DNA from: Lactarius indigo
Taxonomy: Eukaryota > Basidiomycota > Agaricomycetes > Russulales > Russulaceae
Direction of reading: 5' to 3'
DNA length: 64,000 nucleotides
Assembly (NCBI GenBank): GCA_025766275.1
Contig: JAFKAC010000101.1
Coordinates: forward strand, 124,001 to 188,000
The notes under the pieces are model-generated. The model did not search any database. It was not told the DNA's origin and worked only from the letters and a program-made list of their open reading frames with translations. Position numbers and translations under genes: made by a program. The stretch's first letter is position 1. Every line of letters starts with the position of its first letter. Positions 51,438 to 63,574 of this stretch are shown here, piece after piece.

Positions 51438-52063
51438 CGCCAGCTGTTGCGATTATTCTTGCTCGGGCTAGAGATCTGCTCGCAGACGTGTAGCCGTCGT
51501 CGTCGTCATCATCATCATCATCGTCACCCCTTCCCCCCTCACTTATTCATCACTGTCTCATTCCGGTCATTCGTGCATATATTTATTTGTTACATCTGAT
51601 ATTTGCGTCTAGCTTACATACCGCCCGTACGTAGTTGAAGCCTCTGCCCGTTCCTTGTTGTACCTTGCTGTCATCATCCGGTTTATGCATACGTGTCCTC
51701 GACACATTGGTGAAAAATGTCGAATGTCTTTCGACTTGCGTTGCCTGGTGCGTGAGTCCAAGCATGAGTCTGATAATTGTCCCATGCACCCGTCCGATGG
51801 ACACAGCATGGAAATCCAGCGTAGAATACTTGTTGGCGCTCTCATGGTACCATGCATCTCGTACATTGAATGACCCATCCCGGATAGACCATAAGCAACA
51901 TTTAGTCATTCGCCATCCTGTGTCTCCGCGGGCCCCCACGACCCTGTGCGGTTCGCGAATTCTCTAAATCCCTCCAACACAGTTGTCGTAATAGGTAACT
52001 CCTGCGGACGACCTCCTAAAGTCCCCGCATGGGGTACGGTGCCGGTACCCACCCCACACATTG
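51438..52063. other. Convergent 3' region
   Basis: Lies between the ends of the plus-strand Ser/Pro-rich gene and the minus-strand helicase gene, so it holds both 3' untranslated regions. It contains a (CGT)n(CAT)n microsatellite at about 51495-51525. The open frames (118 and 110 codons) have no motif. Confidence 0.5.
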
Positions 52064-55000
52064 TCAGCTGACGCCGACGCCCATCATCACCCCGTCAGTT
52101 GTCAGCAAAGTCAATATCGCGCCGATCACTGGGCTCTCTGATACCTCTAGCATGCTCCCACCATCGAGCGCTCTCAGGAGCGCGGCATCCAATAATCGTC
52201 TGTGGGCGAGGGTGAGCGTGGTGATGGTGATGGTGATGGAAAGCATAGACGCACCGGAGTTGCTGGACAAGGATGGCGATGCGCGGCCACGCCCGCAGCC
52301 GCAGTGTCCCTTCGGCTCGTCCACCGACGGTCAACCCACCACGAACGTGGTCCACGGCGATAGGCCCGCCAAACAGTAATAACGCGTACAGCGGGACCTG
52401 CAACGTCAACCACGTCAACCACCGCCAAGAAAAACAACATAAAAGGGTCTGACCTCGGTGACATCGCGCAGGAACACTTTGGCGGTCTCGACGCGCCGGA
52501 AGCTCACCACGACGCCAGAGCGCCAGCGCGTCTCGGCGAACAGCACGCTCGCGGGGTGCACCCACACCCGCTCGCCGCGCATGTCCTTTGCCCGCCACTG
52601 TCGTGCACTCGCCTCCTGCTCTACCGCGCCGCTTGCCACGGGCGTATACTTGACCGCGTTGCGCGGCAGCGCGATACACGCGACGCGCGGGTACAGCGCC
52701 GCGAGAAGGAGCGCCTTCAGAAGCGCGGGCTCGCGTGAGTGCGCGTTCGGCGCTGCTGGGACGAGCCCCGCGGATTGGAGCGCGGAGAGGAGATCGTTGC
52801 GCAGGACTGTGATGTCACGGATCGTCGTAGCGGAGATGTAGTTCTGGGCGTGCACGGTTGTTTTCTTTCGAACAGCTAGAGGTGAGAGAACGACGTACGT
52901 CTGCACAGAATGTGCGCATGGCTCTTGGTGACTCTTCCCGGTTTATTCGCATACACTCTTCGTAGGCGTGAGCATCGGTGAGGAGGTCGCTTTTCTCCGT
53001 CGCAAAGCGTGCTCGCGCTCTGTAAGCAGTTCAAATTGCACATAAAGCTGTATGAAGAAGATAGTTCGTACGTTGTGGCTTCGTCACGTTGATCCATTGG
53101 GCTCAGGAAAACAGGCTTCGAGGATAGACAGGCCGCGATGGTCAAAATCGGATCTAGGCACTGGAAGACAGTGGCAAGAACGAGCATCTGGGAAGCGTCA
53201 ACATCGAAACCCGGTTTCCAGGGTGATCCTAACTCACTTTCCCAAGACGAAGATCGAGAGGGAGTAAAGCCTGGAGAAACCGTAAAATTCCGGCAAGGTA
53301 GAGACATCGTTCATCGTACCATGTACTGGCCGAGGGCAGTCAAACGGCCATCCTGGTCGATGGCACCAAGTTCCTCGAGGATAGAAATCGCCCTGTCCAT
53401 AGCCGCAACCTCTGGAGGATCGATAGCGCGGCTCAAAAATTGCTAAAAAAAGACGAGGATGAGAACCAACGCAGCGGCTACCAATTCGAAGACGCCAACC
53501 TTGACGTCCTCGTGCTCACGTGTCGCCTTCACGGTCAGGCAGATGCTCTCCAGCGGTACGCGTAAAATCTCGGGGCGCGGGAACTGCGCCATCTTGCGCT
53601 CTCTTGCTCGTGTGTACATCTTATAGCATACACCCGGACGCGTGCGTCCTGCACGCCCGCGACGCTGTCGTCCAGCAGCACGAGTGATCCACTGCTCGAC
53701 GAGTTTTGTGAGGCCGCTCTCAGGGTCGTATTGAGTCTCCTTTACTTTCCCTGCATCAACAACGTAGACGATGTCGTCGATCGTTATGGAAGTCTGTGTG
53801 GCAAGTGTTCAAGGAAAGAACATTCATGGGACGAACGACGCAGAGGGTACCTCAGCCACGTTCGTAGCGACGACGATCTTCCATTTTGCGGTGGGCGCAA
53901 AGACAATGCGCTGCTCGTCACTCGACAAATTAGCGTGTAGCGGGAAGATCCTGGCCTGCGACGCCGATGGCGAGCTTTGAAGAGAGTCAATGCACTGCCG
54001 AATTTCCTGGACACCGGGTAGGAAGACGAGAATTCCGCCCTTTTCTTCTGCATTACTAATAATGTGGTTGATTGTAGCCGTTATAAGCTGCTCATACAAG
54101 TGAGACAACGCACGCATACATTCAAGCAGGAACTTACCGCGTAGTCAATGCGGTCGGATCGACTAATGGCCCGAATGGCGGTCATGGCGTGTTCGTCTAG
54201 GCCTGCGCTGACATACTCTTCTCTATCAGCTACCAGATCTTCGTTATCTTGCTTCTTTCCGCCCTTACTCGCTAAAGGACGATAATCAATGAGATTAACA
54301 AAGTCCTCGAGAAACCTGTTGTCTCTAGTCAGCATCCTTCTTTATATCAGTTGTCGAACGGGGGCTCGTACATATCCTTAACCGGGTGCGCGAACCCGGG
54401 AATGGTGAGTAGAGGGGCGTTGGAAAAGTAGCGAACGAAGGTCTCGTGGTTTATCGTGGCTGACATCAGGATAATCTTCAGAGCGGAGTTCCGCTTTAAC
54501 AGTTCTTTGAGCTCCAGTAGCAAGAAATCGCCGTCTACAGAGCGCTCATGCACCTGTACAAGTTCATGAATGTGTAATAAGACAATCGACGCGTTTCTTA
54601 CCTCGTCCACGATGACATGGGTTACACCGCTGAAGTCATCCCCGTTACTGAACCGTCTGAGCAAAACACCGGTCGTGCAGAAAAGTAATTTCGTCTTCTC
54701 AGTCAGTTTACTTTCTCCACGTATGACGTAGCCCACAGAACCATCGTTCAAACGCTCTGCGTGCACACGCGCAGCTACCGAAATAGCAGAGATACGTCGA
54801 GGTTGGGTAACGAGGATATTTGCGCCTGAACCATTACCAGCCTGAATGAGGGAGTCGAGGATGAACTGTGGCACTAAGAAAAATGTGAACACTTTCACAC
54901 CAGAGACGGAATCGCACTCACGTTGTGTCGTTTTTCCAGAGCCCGTCTCTCCAACGACAATCACCACCCTAGATCTCTCAAGCGTCGACAAGAAGTTATC

Positions 55001-56942
55001 CCTTGACGCGAATGCAGGGAGACGACGTCGAATAGCATGTAGCTCTGCATACCGGCCATCTTGGCAAATTCCCTCGAATTCCCGCATCACATCACCATCA
55101 GAACGCGAATCCTGATTCCTCGGGCGAGCTGAGTTTCGGGGCTTCTTCGACGTGCTTGTCGCGAGGGTATCGGCATCCGGAGAGACTTTTGTGTCTCTCA
55201 CCTCCTGTGGTGGCACAAGATGCCTCATAACATCATGCAAGCTAGGAGGTCCCTGGTCTTCCAGTATTGCCCAGTGTTCTTCAAGAACCTGCATGGCCGT
55301 GACGCACATGCCCTCTGTTGATTCGCTGATGGTACCTTCCTCGAACGCGGCAAGGAGCTTTGCCAGAAGGTGTAGTCGAACATAAGCAGGGACCGAGGAA
55401 GAAGTAACATACATCGGTGGTGGGCGCGAGGACCTGTTATATGCGTAGCCAGGAGGAATGACAAATTAAGCTGAATCGGCGCAAGGAAGAGAGGCATGAC
55501 AAGGGTAAAGGTGGAGTCATCAGCGTAAGATGCGCCCATAGATGTCATCTCATCCTCCGTGATGCGTTCCTCTAGATCGTTGTTGTGGGGTTGCATTGTG
55601 ACATCTTGCCAAGGCTCACCAACAAGGCGGCGGTTCAAAGCGGCTACGAGAAGAGCCCACTCCTCGACAAGGTGCGCATCCCCTGTGCATTCACGGACCA
55701 CGTGCCCGGGCCATCCCGCCTGTTTGATAGCGCGCTCCTCAATCCACCGTTTCTTAATGTCCTCTTGACCTGCATGTATGCTCGTTATAAATGGGTCTGA
55801 ACTGTTCTTTTCAGGGAGGAAGCGCGGAGGCAAGTCCACCTCTGGAATGTGAAGAACGAGATACTCAATGCACGCCTCGAGCGGGGCAGCTACGCGCAGG
55901 AGGTTGGAGGCGAGGGTGGAAGGAATTGACAGAAATGCGACGGCATCACGCGCTTGAGCCTTCACAAAACCAAGAGACTCTAATTGTCGAAGGATAGTCG
56001 GGGCGCTGTCTTCGGTAATTACTAGAGCAGAGGCATCCTCATCCTCCGGACTGTTTGCGATTGCCTGTTTCGGAGGTGAGTATATTGTTACGCGTCATGG
56101 CAGCTGAAGATGATGACCGTCTTTATGGCGTTCTCGACCAGTTCTCGCAGTTCGGTAGATAATTTGACTTCAGGAGAGTTCTCGAAAGGACCCAGATTTG
56201 TTTGAGGAACAGGACGTGTGGACGCCTGCTGAATCTCTTCTTTCTTCTTGGCCGCCTTCTCTTGGCGATCATCGACCGACTTACGCGCGGCAAACGGATC
56301 GGCCTCGTACATCCATTCCTGGTGTGAAGGTGCATTCTTATGTTCAACTGCCAGCTCAGCCCAATACTCACGAGGACCGGGTGGAAGAACACGATTGAGC
56401 TGGATACCGTTGCAAAACTAGTAGAAAGACACGATCGGTCTCGCATCTCTGTGTTCTGAAGCAACCTGAAAGTATACGGACGCGATAAAGAGCATACGTA
56501 GCGCCCCAATGTCGAGCTTCCAATGCAGAGTTGCAGACGTAGGGAGGATGGGGCTCCATGCGCACAGATTGGCTGTCCTGACCGTTCTTGGTCCGTATGA
56601 CCTTCGTCAAAGTAACGACAAAGGCCCAGCCTTCGCCCCGCCGATGCTAAAAGATGGATGAATATACTCATATCACAAAAGACGCCACAGTCACCGTACA
56701 GTGTCGACTGTGGGTTTTCCCCAACCGTTTTTTGTGCACCTATACACACGTTATCGCTTCTTGTCCCGGGTCACTGGGCTGTAGTCAGACCTTTCTTGCA
56801 GTAAGCTCAGGGGATATTTTGAGCCCGGAGGAAATAAAGGTGGTGGTTTTCCATCGTCTTTTTGAGAATCGGTTGCCTCCTTTGAAGACTTGGATGAATT
56901 TCCGGCGTTCCCTGACTTGACGATCCCTTTTCGGGGGGGCAT
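52064..56942 (-). CDS. DExH-box RNA helicase, ucp12/DHX29-DHX57 type
   Basis: A gene of many short exons. The start at 56942 gives MPPRKGIVKSG and PPPLFPPGSKYPLSLLQE, then CTKNGWGKPTVDT and HRRGEGWAFVVTLTKV, as in the N-termini of this family. A UBA/RWD-like region follows (ILRQLESLGFVKAQARDAVA; ILVLHIPEV-type segment). Helicase motifs: [10 protein letters not shown] (intron inside, about 54930), TQPRRISAISVA, DEVH split by an intron (about 54600), SATI, FLPGVQEI, VVATNVAE and QRRGRAGRTRPG (about 53660). Then FLSRAIDPPEVAAMD, the ratchet domain, and the C-terminal OB-fold exons 52843-52454, 52397-52255 and 52199-52064, which include PLYALLLFGGPIAVDHVRGG. Family members act on structured mRNA or in translation initiation; the precise role here is inferred. 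Introns are about 45-60 nt. Confidence 0.85.
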
Positions 56943-57034
56943 TTACCACAGATCTGACTCAACGTGCTGGAGTGAAGCGGACCGACGTTGACTATATTAG
57001 TCAGCAACTACTCGCAACTTGACCTTGACTGGCC
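56943..57034. promoter_or_regulatory. 92-bp bidirectional promoter between two helicase genes
   Basis: Only 92 bp separate the divergent start codons. It contains TGACTCA (56955-56961), the consensus bound by Gcn4/AP-1-type bZIP factors, and the palindrome TGACTATATTAGTCA (56989-57003), whose AT core could also serve as a TATA-like element. Co-regulation is inference from position. Confidence 0.55.
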
Positions 57035-60000
57035 ATGGCCCAAGATGACCTCTACAATCTCGAGTTTCTCTCACTCGTCGCCAAAATCACCCAAGAAATA
57101 GATAACCACACGGGTCTTAGCGACAAAACTCTCGCAGAGTTTGTTATCGACTTACATGACAAGTCCAAAACACTCGCAGACTTCAAGTCCAAACTCAAGG
57201 AAGTTGGCGCAGACTTCCCAGAATCCTTTGTCGAAAACATAGACCGCCTAATCCTGACCCTTCACCCAAAGCATAAAAAAAAGACTACCGCGAAGGCAAA
57301 TGGCAAGGCCAAGGCCAATGGAGAGGACGTTCTCGTCGAGAAGGACAAACAAAAGCGTTTGTTCCCAGGTCTTGCCCTGGCCGACCAGGACTGGCAACCA
57401 AGCTTATCGAAGGACGTCTTAATGAAAGAAGTCGACGATATGATGGCTCAGTTTGAGTCTTCGGCGAAGTCCCTGCCGAAACCTGACCGGGACGCCTCTC
57501 CACCCCCCAAACGTCGGCGAACATCCATGTCACCCCCTAGACGGCGCAGTGACAGTCCACCACGAAGGCGTGGATACGACAGGGGAGGCCACGGGCGTGG
57601 TAGAGCCCAGCTGGATGAAAGACCCGTCTTGTACAAGATCTATGATGGGCGAGTGCAAGGGCTTAAAGAGTTTGGCGCGTTTATTCAACTAGAAGGTGTT
57701 GCCGGAAGGGTAGAAGGTACGTTTTCATTTGTTGAATCCTTTTTTCGTTTCTCAATTGCTTCTCTAGGCTTGGTGCACATATCCAATATCCAGGCCGGCG
57801 CCCGCGCCAACTCGGCAGCAGACCTCCTCAGCAGGGGTCAACCAGTCAAGGTCAAAGTAATGAGCGTGGCTGGAACCCGCATCGGTCTGTCGATGAAAGA
57901 CGTTGACCAGACCAGTGGACGTGACCTAACCCCTCATCTTCGTATCAAGTCAGAGGCTGAGCTTGCCGAAGAAGAGCGACAACACGCGTCTCGTGCTTCC
58001 AGTGGAACCAACGCACTCCCTCTTGGCGTCAAGGATACTGGACCGGTGCGATCTGCGAAACGTCTAACATCACCGGAGCGTTGGGAAATCAAGCAATTGA
58101 TCTCGTCGGGTGCTATCGACGCGTCCGAATACCCCGACCTGGACGAAGACTTTAGCAATCCAATGGCACGGGCGGAGGTGGAAGAGGAGTTGGATGTGGA
58201 AGTTCGGGAGGAAGAGCCTGCATTCCTCCGCGGTCAGACCAAACGAACACTCGAACTTAGCCCCGTCAAAATCGTGAAGGCACCCGATGGCTCGCTCAAT
58301 CGCGCTGCTCTGGCCGGTGCAGCCTTCTCAAAGGAACGGCGTGAGTTAAGGCAGCAAGAAGCGAACGAAATGGCGGATTCAGAAGCGCGGGACTTTGGCG
58401 CCCCCTGGCAGGACCCCATGGCAAAGGAAACTGACAGAGTATTCGCCCAGGACCTGAGAAGCCATCTTCGTGGTCAAAAATCTCAGGAGTCTGAAGGTGG
58501 TTGGAGAACATCAACCTTTAACAAGGCGACTACGTTCGGAGAAATCACGAGTCTCAGTATTCAGGATCAGAGAAAATCGCTACCTATATTCAAGTTACGG
58601 GATTCTTTGTTACAAGCCATCCGAGATGTATGCCCACCTTTCTTATTTACTTCACTGGTTCACTGACCTGCGAAAACAGCACCAAGTCCTCATCGTTGTT
58701 GGAGACACTGGATCTGGAAAAACGACCCAGATGACCCAGTATCTTGCTGAAGACGGATTCGCGGACAAAAGTAGAATAGGTTGCACCCAGCCTCGTCGAG
58801 TTGCCGCTATGTCCGTCGCAAAGCGTGTTGCTGAGGAGGTCGGTTGTCGTCTTGGTCAAGAGGTTGGCTACACAATCCGTTTCGAGGATTGTACGAGCCC
58901 AGAAACCAGAATCAAATACATGACTGACGGTATGCTTCAACGAGAATGCCTTATTGACCCGGACGTCAGCCAGTACTCGGTCGTCATGTTAGATGAGGCT
59001 CATGAGCGGACAATCGCAACTGACGTTCTGTTTGGCCTGCTTAAAAGTACGTTATTCTAAGATCGACTCCGGTTAGCCGCGCTGACGAGTCCCTCAGAGG
59101 CGATCAAGCGACGTTCTGACCTTAAGCTCATCGTGACCTCAGCCACACTAGACGCCGAAAAGTTCTCCAAATACTTCTTCGGGTGTCCCATCTTCACTAT
59201 CCCTGGCCGTACATACCCAGTTGAGGTGCTATACACCAAGGAGCCGGAGACGGATTACCTTGATGCATCCCTTATCACTGTCATGCAAATCCATCTGTCC
59301 GAGCCACCGGGCGACGTGCTACTTTTCCTTACGGGTCAAGAAGAGATTGATACCGCCTGCGAGATCTTATTTGAGCGGATGAAGGCACTGGGACCCAAAG
59401 TACCGGAGCTTATCATTCTGCCCATTTACTCTGCGCTCCCTTCAGAGGTTCAGTCACGGGTCTTCGAACCCACGCCACCCGGCGCCCGTAAAGTCGTCAT
59501 TGCGACCAACGTCGCAGAAACAAGTCTAACAATCCCTGGAATCTACTACGTCGTCGACCCTGGATTCGCGAAGCAAAACGCGTACGACCCACGTCTGGGT
59601 ATGGACTCCCTGGTTGTGATGCCCATTTCACAGGCACAAGCTCGGCAGCGTTCGGGTCGCGCCGGTCGTACGGGGCCCGGAAAGTGCTATCGCTTGTACA
59701 CAGAAGCGGCGTACCGCAACGAGATGTTACCGAATTCCATTCCCGATATCCAGCGCACTAACCTGGCGCACACCATTCTGATGCTCAAAGCCATGGGCAT
59801 TAACGACCTACTGAGCTTTGACTTTATGGACCCACCCCCCGCACAAACGATGCTTACCGCTTTGGAGGCGCTATATGCGCTCTCCGCGCTGGACGACGAG
59901 GGATTGCTAACGCGCCTCGGGCGCAAGATGGCGGATTTCCCCATGGAGCCACCCCTAGCGAAGATGCTTATCGCATCGGTCGAACTCGGCTGCTCCGAGG

Positions 60001-60767
60001 AGATCCTGAGCATCGTCGCGATGCTATCCGTGCAGAGCGTCTTCTACCGGCCCAAAGAGAAGCAGGCGCAAGCGGACTCGAAGAAGGCCAAGTTCCACCA
60101 GCCGGAAGGTGACCACCTGACGCTGCTCGCAGTGTACAACGGGTGGAAGGGGAGCAGCTTCTCGAACCCGTGGTGCTACGAGAACTTCATCCAGGCGCGG
60201 AGCATGCGGCGGGCGCAGGACGTGCGCAAACAGCTGCTTGGGATCATGGACCGGTACAAGCACGACATCCTGAGCGCAGGGCGGGACTACAACCGCGTGC
60301 GGCGGGCGATATGCTCGGGCTTCTTCCGGAACGCGGCAAAGAAGGACCCGCAGGAGGGGTACAAGACGCTCGTGGAGGGCACGCCGGTGTACATCCACCC
60401 GTCGAGCGCGCTGTTCAACCGCGCACCCGAGTGGTGCATCTACCACGAGCTCATCCTCACCACGCGCGAGTACTGCCACAACGTGCTCGCGATAGAACCA
60501 AAATGGCTCGTCGAGGTCGCGCCGCAGTTCTTCAGGGTCGCAGATGCGAACAAGATCAGTAAGCGCAAGCGCCAGGAGAAGATCGAGCCGCTGTACAACA
60601 AGGTGCGTTGGTTGTTAAGATCTTCGCCTCGTTCGCTCGCTTCACTTCTTTTTTTTTTTTTATTGACGCTGTGCCTGTGTTTTAATTTTTTGCAGTACGA
60701 GAAACCGGACGAGTGGCGCCTGTCAAAAGTCAAACGGAGCGCGCGTTCAAGTCAGACTTTCGGTTAG
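57035..60767 (+). CDS. PRP22: Pre-mRNA-splicing DEAH-box helicase Prp22 (DHX8 orthologue)
   Basis: join(57035..57716, 57768..58627, 58680..59046, 59098..60602, 60696..60767), 1,161 residues, phases consistent at every junction. An N-terminal helical domain is followed by an Arg/Ser/Pro-rich stretch ([20 protein letters not shown]). The S1 RNA-binding domain, residues about 193-275 ([20 protein letters not shown]), distinguishes Prp22/DHX8 from other DEAH helicases. Helicase core: GDTGSGKT (522-529), [12 protein letters not shown] (619-622), SAT (651-653), TGQEEI and [12 protein letters not shown] (820-831). Then come the winged-helix/ratchet and OB-fold domains, ending [20 protein letters not shown] as in the family. 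It releases spliced mRNA from the spliceosome and proofreads 3' splice sites, using ATP, in the nucleus. It appears intact. The antisense frames over the last exons are shadows of its GC-rich codons. Confidence 0.95.
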
Positions 60768-61747
60768 GAGAATGGGGATGGCGGGCGGGACCGGGACACT
60801 TTTGCCGGCGGTTATGGTGTTGTATGACCAAGCCACCGCTGGCGGCGTATCTTTGTTGCGATGTCTATCTGTACTGAACTGTATTGCCTCCGCCTCGCCT
60901 CGCCTCACTCCTTTCTGGGAGAGAAGTTTAGTTGCGGTGCTGGCAGATACAAACGCATACTATATATGAACACACATGCGCGCCGACACACGTTTTGCTG
61001 GCGAGATTTGCGTTTCCTCGTATTGGCTGCAGCTGTCTTCGTGTTTATCGATCTTGTTTCTGTCATGTCGACCTGTCTTCCATTCTCTACTTATCTGTCA
61101 AGTACCGTTCACCACGTATCAACACGTAGCACGTTCCGCCGATGAACGAAAAATTTATCGAGACGAGTCATATCTAACGACCTTTTTTTGGTCCGTCTCG
61201 TTACACTAACATGCACGGACGGAAGTGAGACTTATTTCTCGATTCGGCTATGTTATACAAATGAGGGAGTGACAAGTAGAAGAGAGTGGTAAAGGAAGAT
61301 TTGGGGAGTTGTCAGCAAGAACGTGTATGCAAAACAAATGAGAGGAAGAGATGGACGGTCAGGAAGAAGTCTATGATGTACGAGACAGCGCAGCGCGCGC
61401 GTGTATACACAATCCACGTGGAGGTGTAAATAAGTGCATAGGAAAAAGGATTGGGAGATTGATGGAAGATCGAGAGAGATTCGATAGGTGAGAGAACAAG
61501 CCTACGCTGTTACATGGTGTCGCATGCTTGTACATGAGCTGCCGTACGATATGGAAAATATGTGAGGAAAAGAGTGGAGCAAAACTGCGCGGCATTGTGA
61601 GGCACAGCAATGGGCCTATCGGCATAGTCATAGCTATAAACAGCTGTCATCTCAAGGCCTTCATCTAGTCAACGTGACACCTTTATATGATGACGAAAAC
61701 TATCAGCCATGGAACAGGTGAGACAACGTGTACGCACATCGGGCAAA
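60768..61747. other. Convergent intergenic region
   Basis: Lies between the 3' ends of PRP22 (+) and the CBM21 gene (-). The open frames of 65-94 codons show no motif. No repeat or RNA gene was noticed. Confidence 0.5.
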
Positions 61748-63574
61748 TCAGCTCATACCGCCGACCCAAGGCACGGCACTCTGGGCACCAATAGTCGCAC
61801 CGGCGCCAAAGCTATCCGGACCTTGGGCGAAGCACCATTCGCGAATCAAAGTCGCATAAGAGTCACCTGGTACCCCTCCGACTCTCGGCGAGAACGGCTC
61901 GCGAATTGGAGAAAATGGTCCTTGCTGCCTTGGCGGTGGAGAAGGAGTCGGGCTTACAGGGGACGCGCGGAGTATTGTTGCCGGTGAAGGTGATGAAATC
62001 CTCAGGGAAAGCTGGGGGCGCGAGTCAGGGCAGGTTTCAGCATTGTCACCATCTTCGGAGCCCGTCGCGAAGCCCTCGTCGACCTCATCCTTATCGGAAA
62101 TGAGTTCCTTCTTCTGCAAAGTCGGCGTTTCAGGAGGCGTTAAAGTGGCGGATTGTCCACCAAATACGACACGCGAAGTTTCAGACGAGGATGGCGGTCG
62201 AGGTGTACCAAGGGGGGATGGAGTACGTGGAAGAGTAGCAGGGGCAGCATAGTGACGGAGATTGAGGCGAAGACCCGGATTGGCTGTCACAGGGACAGGT
62301 GAAGAGACAGAACGCGATATAATCGGTGACCGCTGTGGAGGCGAAAAGGTCGGCCTGGGCTCTTCGTGTGCAGCGACGCGCGACGTCAAAGGAGAGGGCG
62401 GACAGACACTCAGGAGGAAAGGGGCAGCGGAGGATACGGTAGCACCGCGTTTGCGCTCTGGTTGTACCGGAGCGGAATGCGGGCGAAAGGTAATTCGATA
62501 ATTCTCGCCAGAGTTATTGTCCCACCATTCACCAGCACCAGCTGCGGAGTAGCGTACAACGAGGAAGAGGGTGCGTTGCCGAAGATGCGCTTCATAATCT
62601 TCAAGTTTGATCGCGAAGTTAAAACGATCCCAGTTCGACTCTGGTAATGAGCCGATGAGATCACCAATTGTCTTGCCTTGGTTGGTCCCCACGAGTGTCT
62701 CAAGGGCGCTAACGGGACCAGAATACGTCGCGAGCACTTCCGACACGGTCGTCCATTCGTCAAGAGTGAACCGGACACCGACACTCTTTTCAAAGGCGAT
62801 GTTACGGACAATAATAGTACCGCGCAGAACTGGGGGACGCGCTGGAGGAAGGGCGACCGACTCGAGGTACACATTCGCGTAAGGGGAAGGGTTACAAGCC
62901 GGAATGGTAGAACAAGTGGCAATCTCTGAGAGGGCAGAAGAGCCGGGTGAGGTGAAGTTTTGAGAGACGTGAGGGAAAGGATAGGCGGAATGCTCGGTCT
63001 CAGTCTCGGTCTCAGTGTCAGAAGTGGGTTTTGAAACGGAAGCGGGTTTTCCTGTACGGCGGAAAAGACGGACAGACTCTAAACCTTCGTCTTTTTCCTT
63101 GAAATGAACATTTTTTGCGCCGAAGACTGGAGTGGAGGGCATGGACTGTGCACGGGCATGACGAGCTCCAGAGGCTGCCATGTCATCAGCGATAGAGGAC
63201 GAAGAAGCCGACTTGAGAGATGGCTTGAGTGGCCTGCCATTAGCGAGAACTACGCTGGTGGACGATGTGGTGCGCTGAATGGGAGGACTGGGGGATTTGG
63301 CAGAGGTGCCCACAGTCGGGGTAGCGGGTGAGGTAGTTGGGAAAGGTACGGAAGTGGGATTCAACCGTTGGCGGGGAGGAGATGGGGACGATGCGCTAAG
63401 GGGAGGGGTGGGGGGTGGAGAAGGCTCCTGTTGGTCTTGGTCATCGTCACTTGGGATGTGGAAGAGTGATTTTTTGGAGTTGGATGCCTTGGGAAGGGAA
63501 GTGATAGGTGCGAAAGCACCAGGGCCGCGCTCGTTTGAGAAAGTGACAGGGGAGCGGGAGGCAACGTAGGGCAT
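61748..63574 (-). CDS. CBM21-domain protein, PP1 (Glc7) glycogen-targeting regulatory subunit
   Basis: 608 residues, a single open frame with no intron. A long Ser/Pro-rich N-terminus contains KNVHF (residues about 154-158), which fits the RVxF motif that docks on protein phosphatase 1. A CBM21 carbohydrate-binding domain spans about 228-365: YANVYLESVALP, GTIIVRNIAFEKSVGVRFTL, DEWTTVSEV, WDRFNFAIKL, and the sugar-contacting end WWDNNSGENYRITF. This architecture is that of fungal Gac1/Pig-type and animal PPP1R3 subunits, which bring the phosphatase to glycogen and activate glycogen synthase. The Ser/Pro-rich C-terminal tail (PATLPRTPSPLGTPRPP) has many proline-directed phosphorylation candidates. 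A TETETETE run lies near residue 187. Confidence 0.88.
   Translation of the reverse strand: MPYVASRSPVTFSNERGPGAFAPITSLPKASNSKKSLFHIPSDDDQDQQEPSPPPTPPLSASSPSPPRQRLNPTSVPFPTTSPATPTVGTSAKSPSPPIQRTTSSTSVVLANGRPLKPSLKSASSSSIADDMAASGARHARAQSMPSTPVFGAKNVHFKEKDEGLESVRLFRRTGKPASVSKPTSDTETETETEHSAYPFPHVSQNFTSPGSSALSEIATCSTIPACNPSPYANVYLESVALPPARPPVLRGTIIVRNIAFEKSVGVRFTLDEWTTVSEVLATYSGPVSALETLVGTNQGKTIGDLIGSLPESNWDRFNFAIKLEDYEAHLRQRTLFLVVRYSAAGAGEWWDNNSGENYRITFRPHSAPVQPERKRGATVSSAAPFLLSVCPPSPLTSRVAAHEEPRPTFSPPQRSPIISRSVSSPVPVTANPGLRLNLRHYAAPATLPRTPSPLGTPRPPSSSETSRVVFGGQSATLTPPETPTLQKKELISDKDEVDEGFATGSEDGDNAETCPDSRPQLSLRISSPSPATILRASPVSPTPSPPPRQQGPFSPIREPFSPRVGGVPGDSYATLIREWCFAQGPDSFGAGATIGAQSAVPWVGGMS

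Noticed and set aside
60024..60562. Antisense and +1-frame open frames of 139-151 codons over the last large PRP22 exon
   Set aside because: They shadow the highly conserved Prp22 C-terminal coding sequence, which explains the composition completely.
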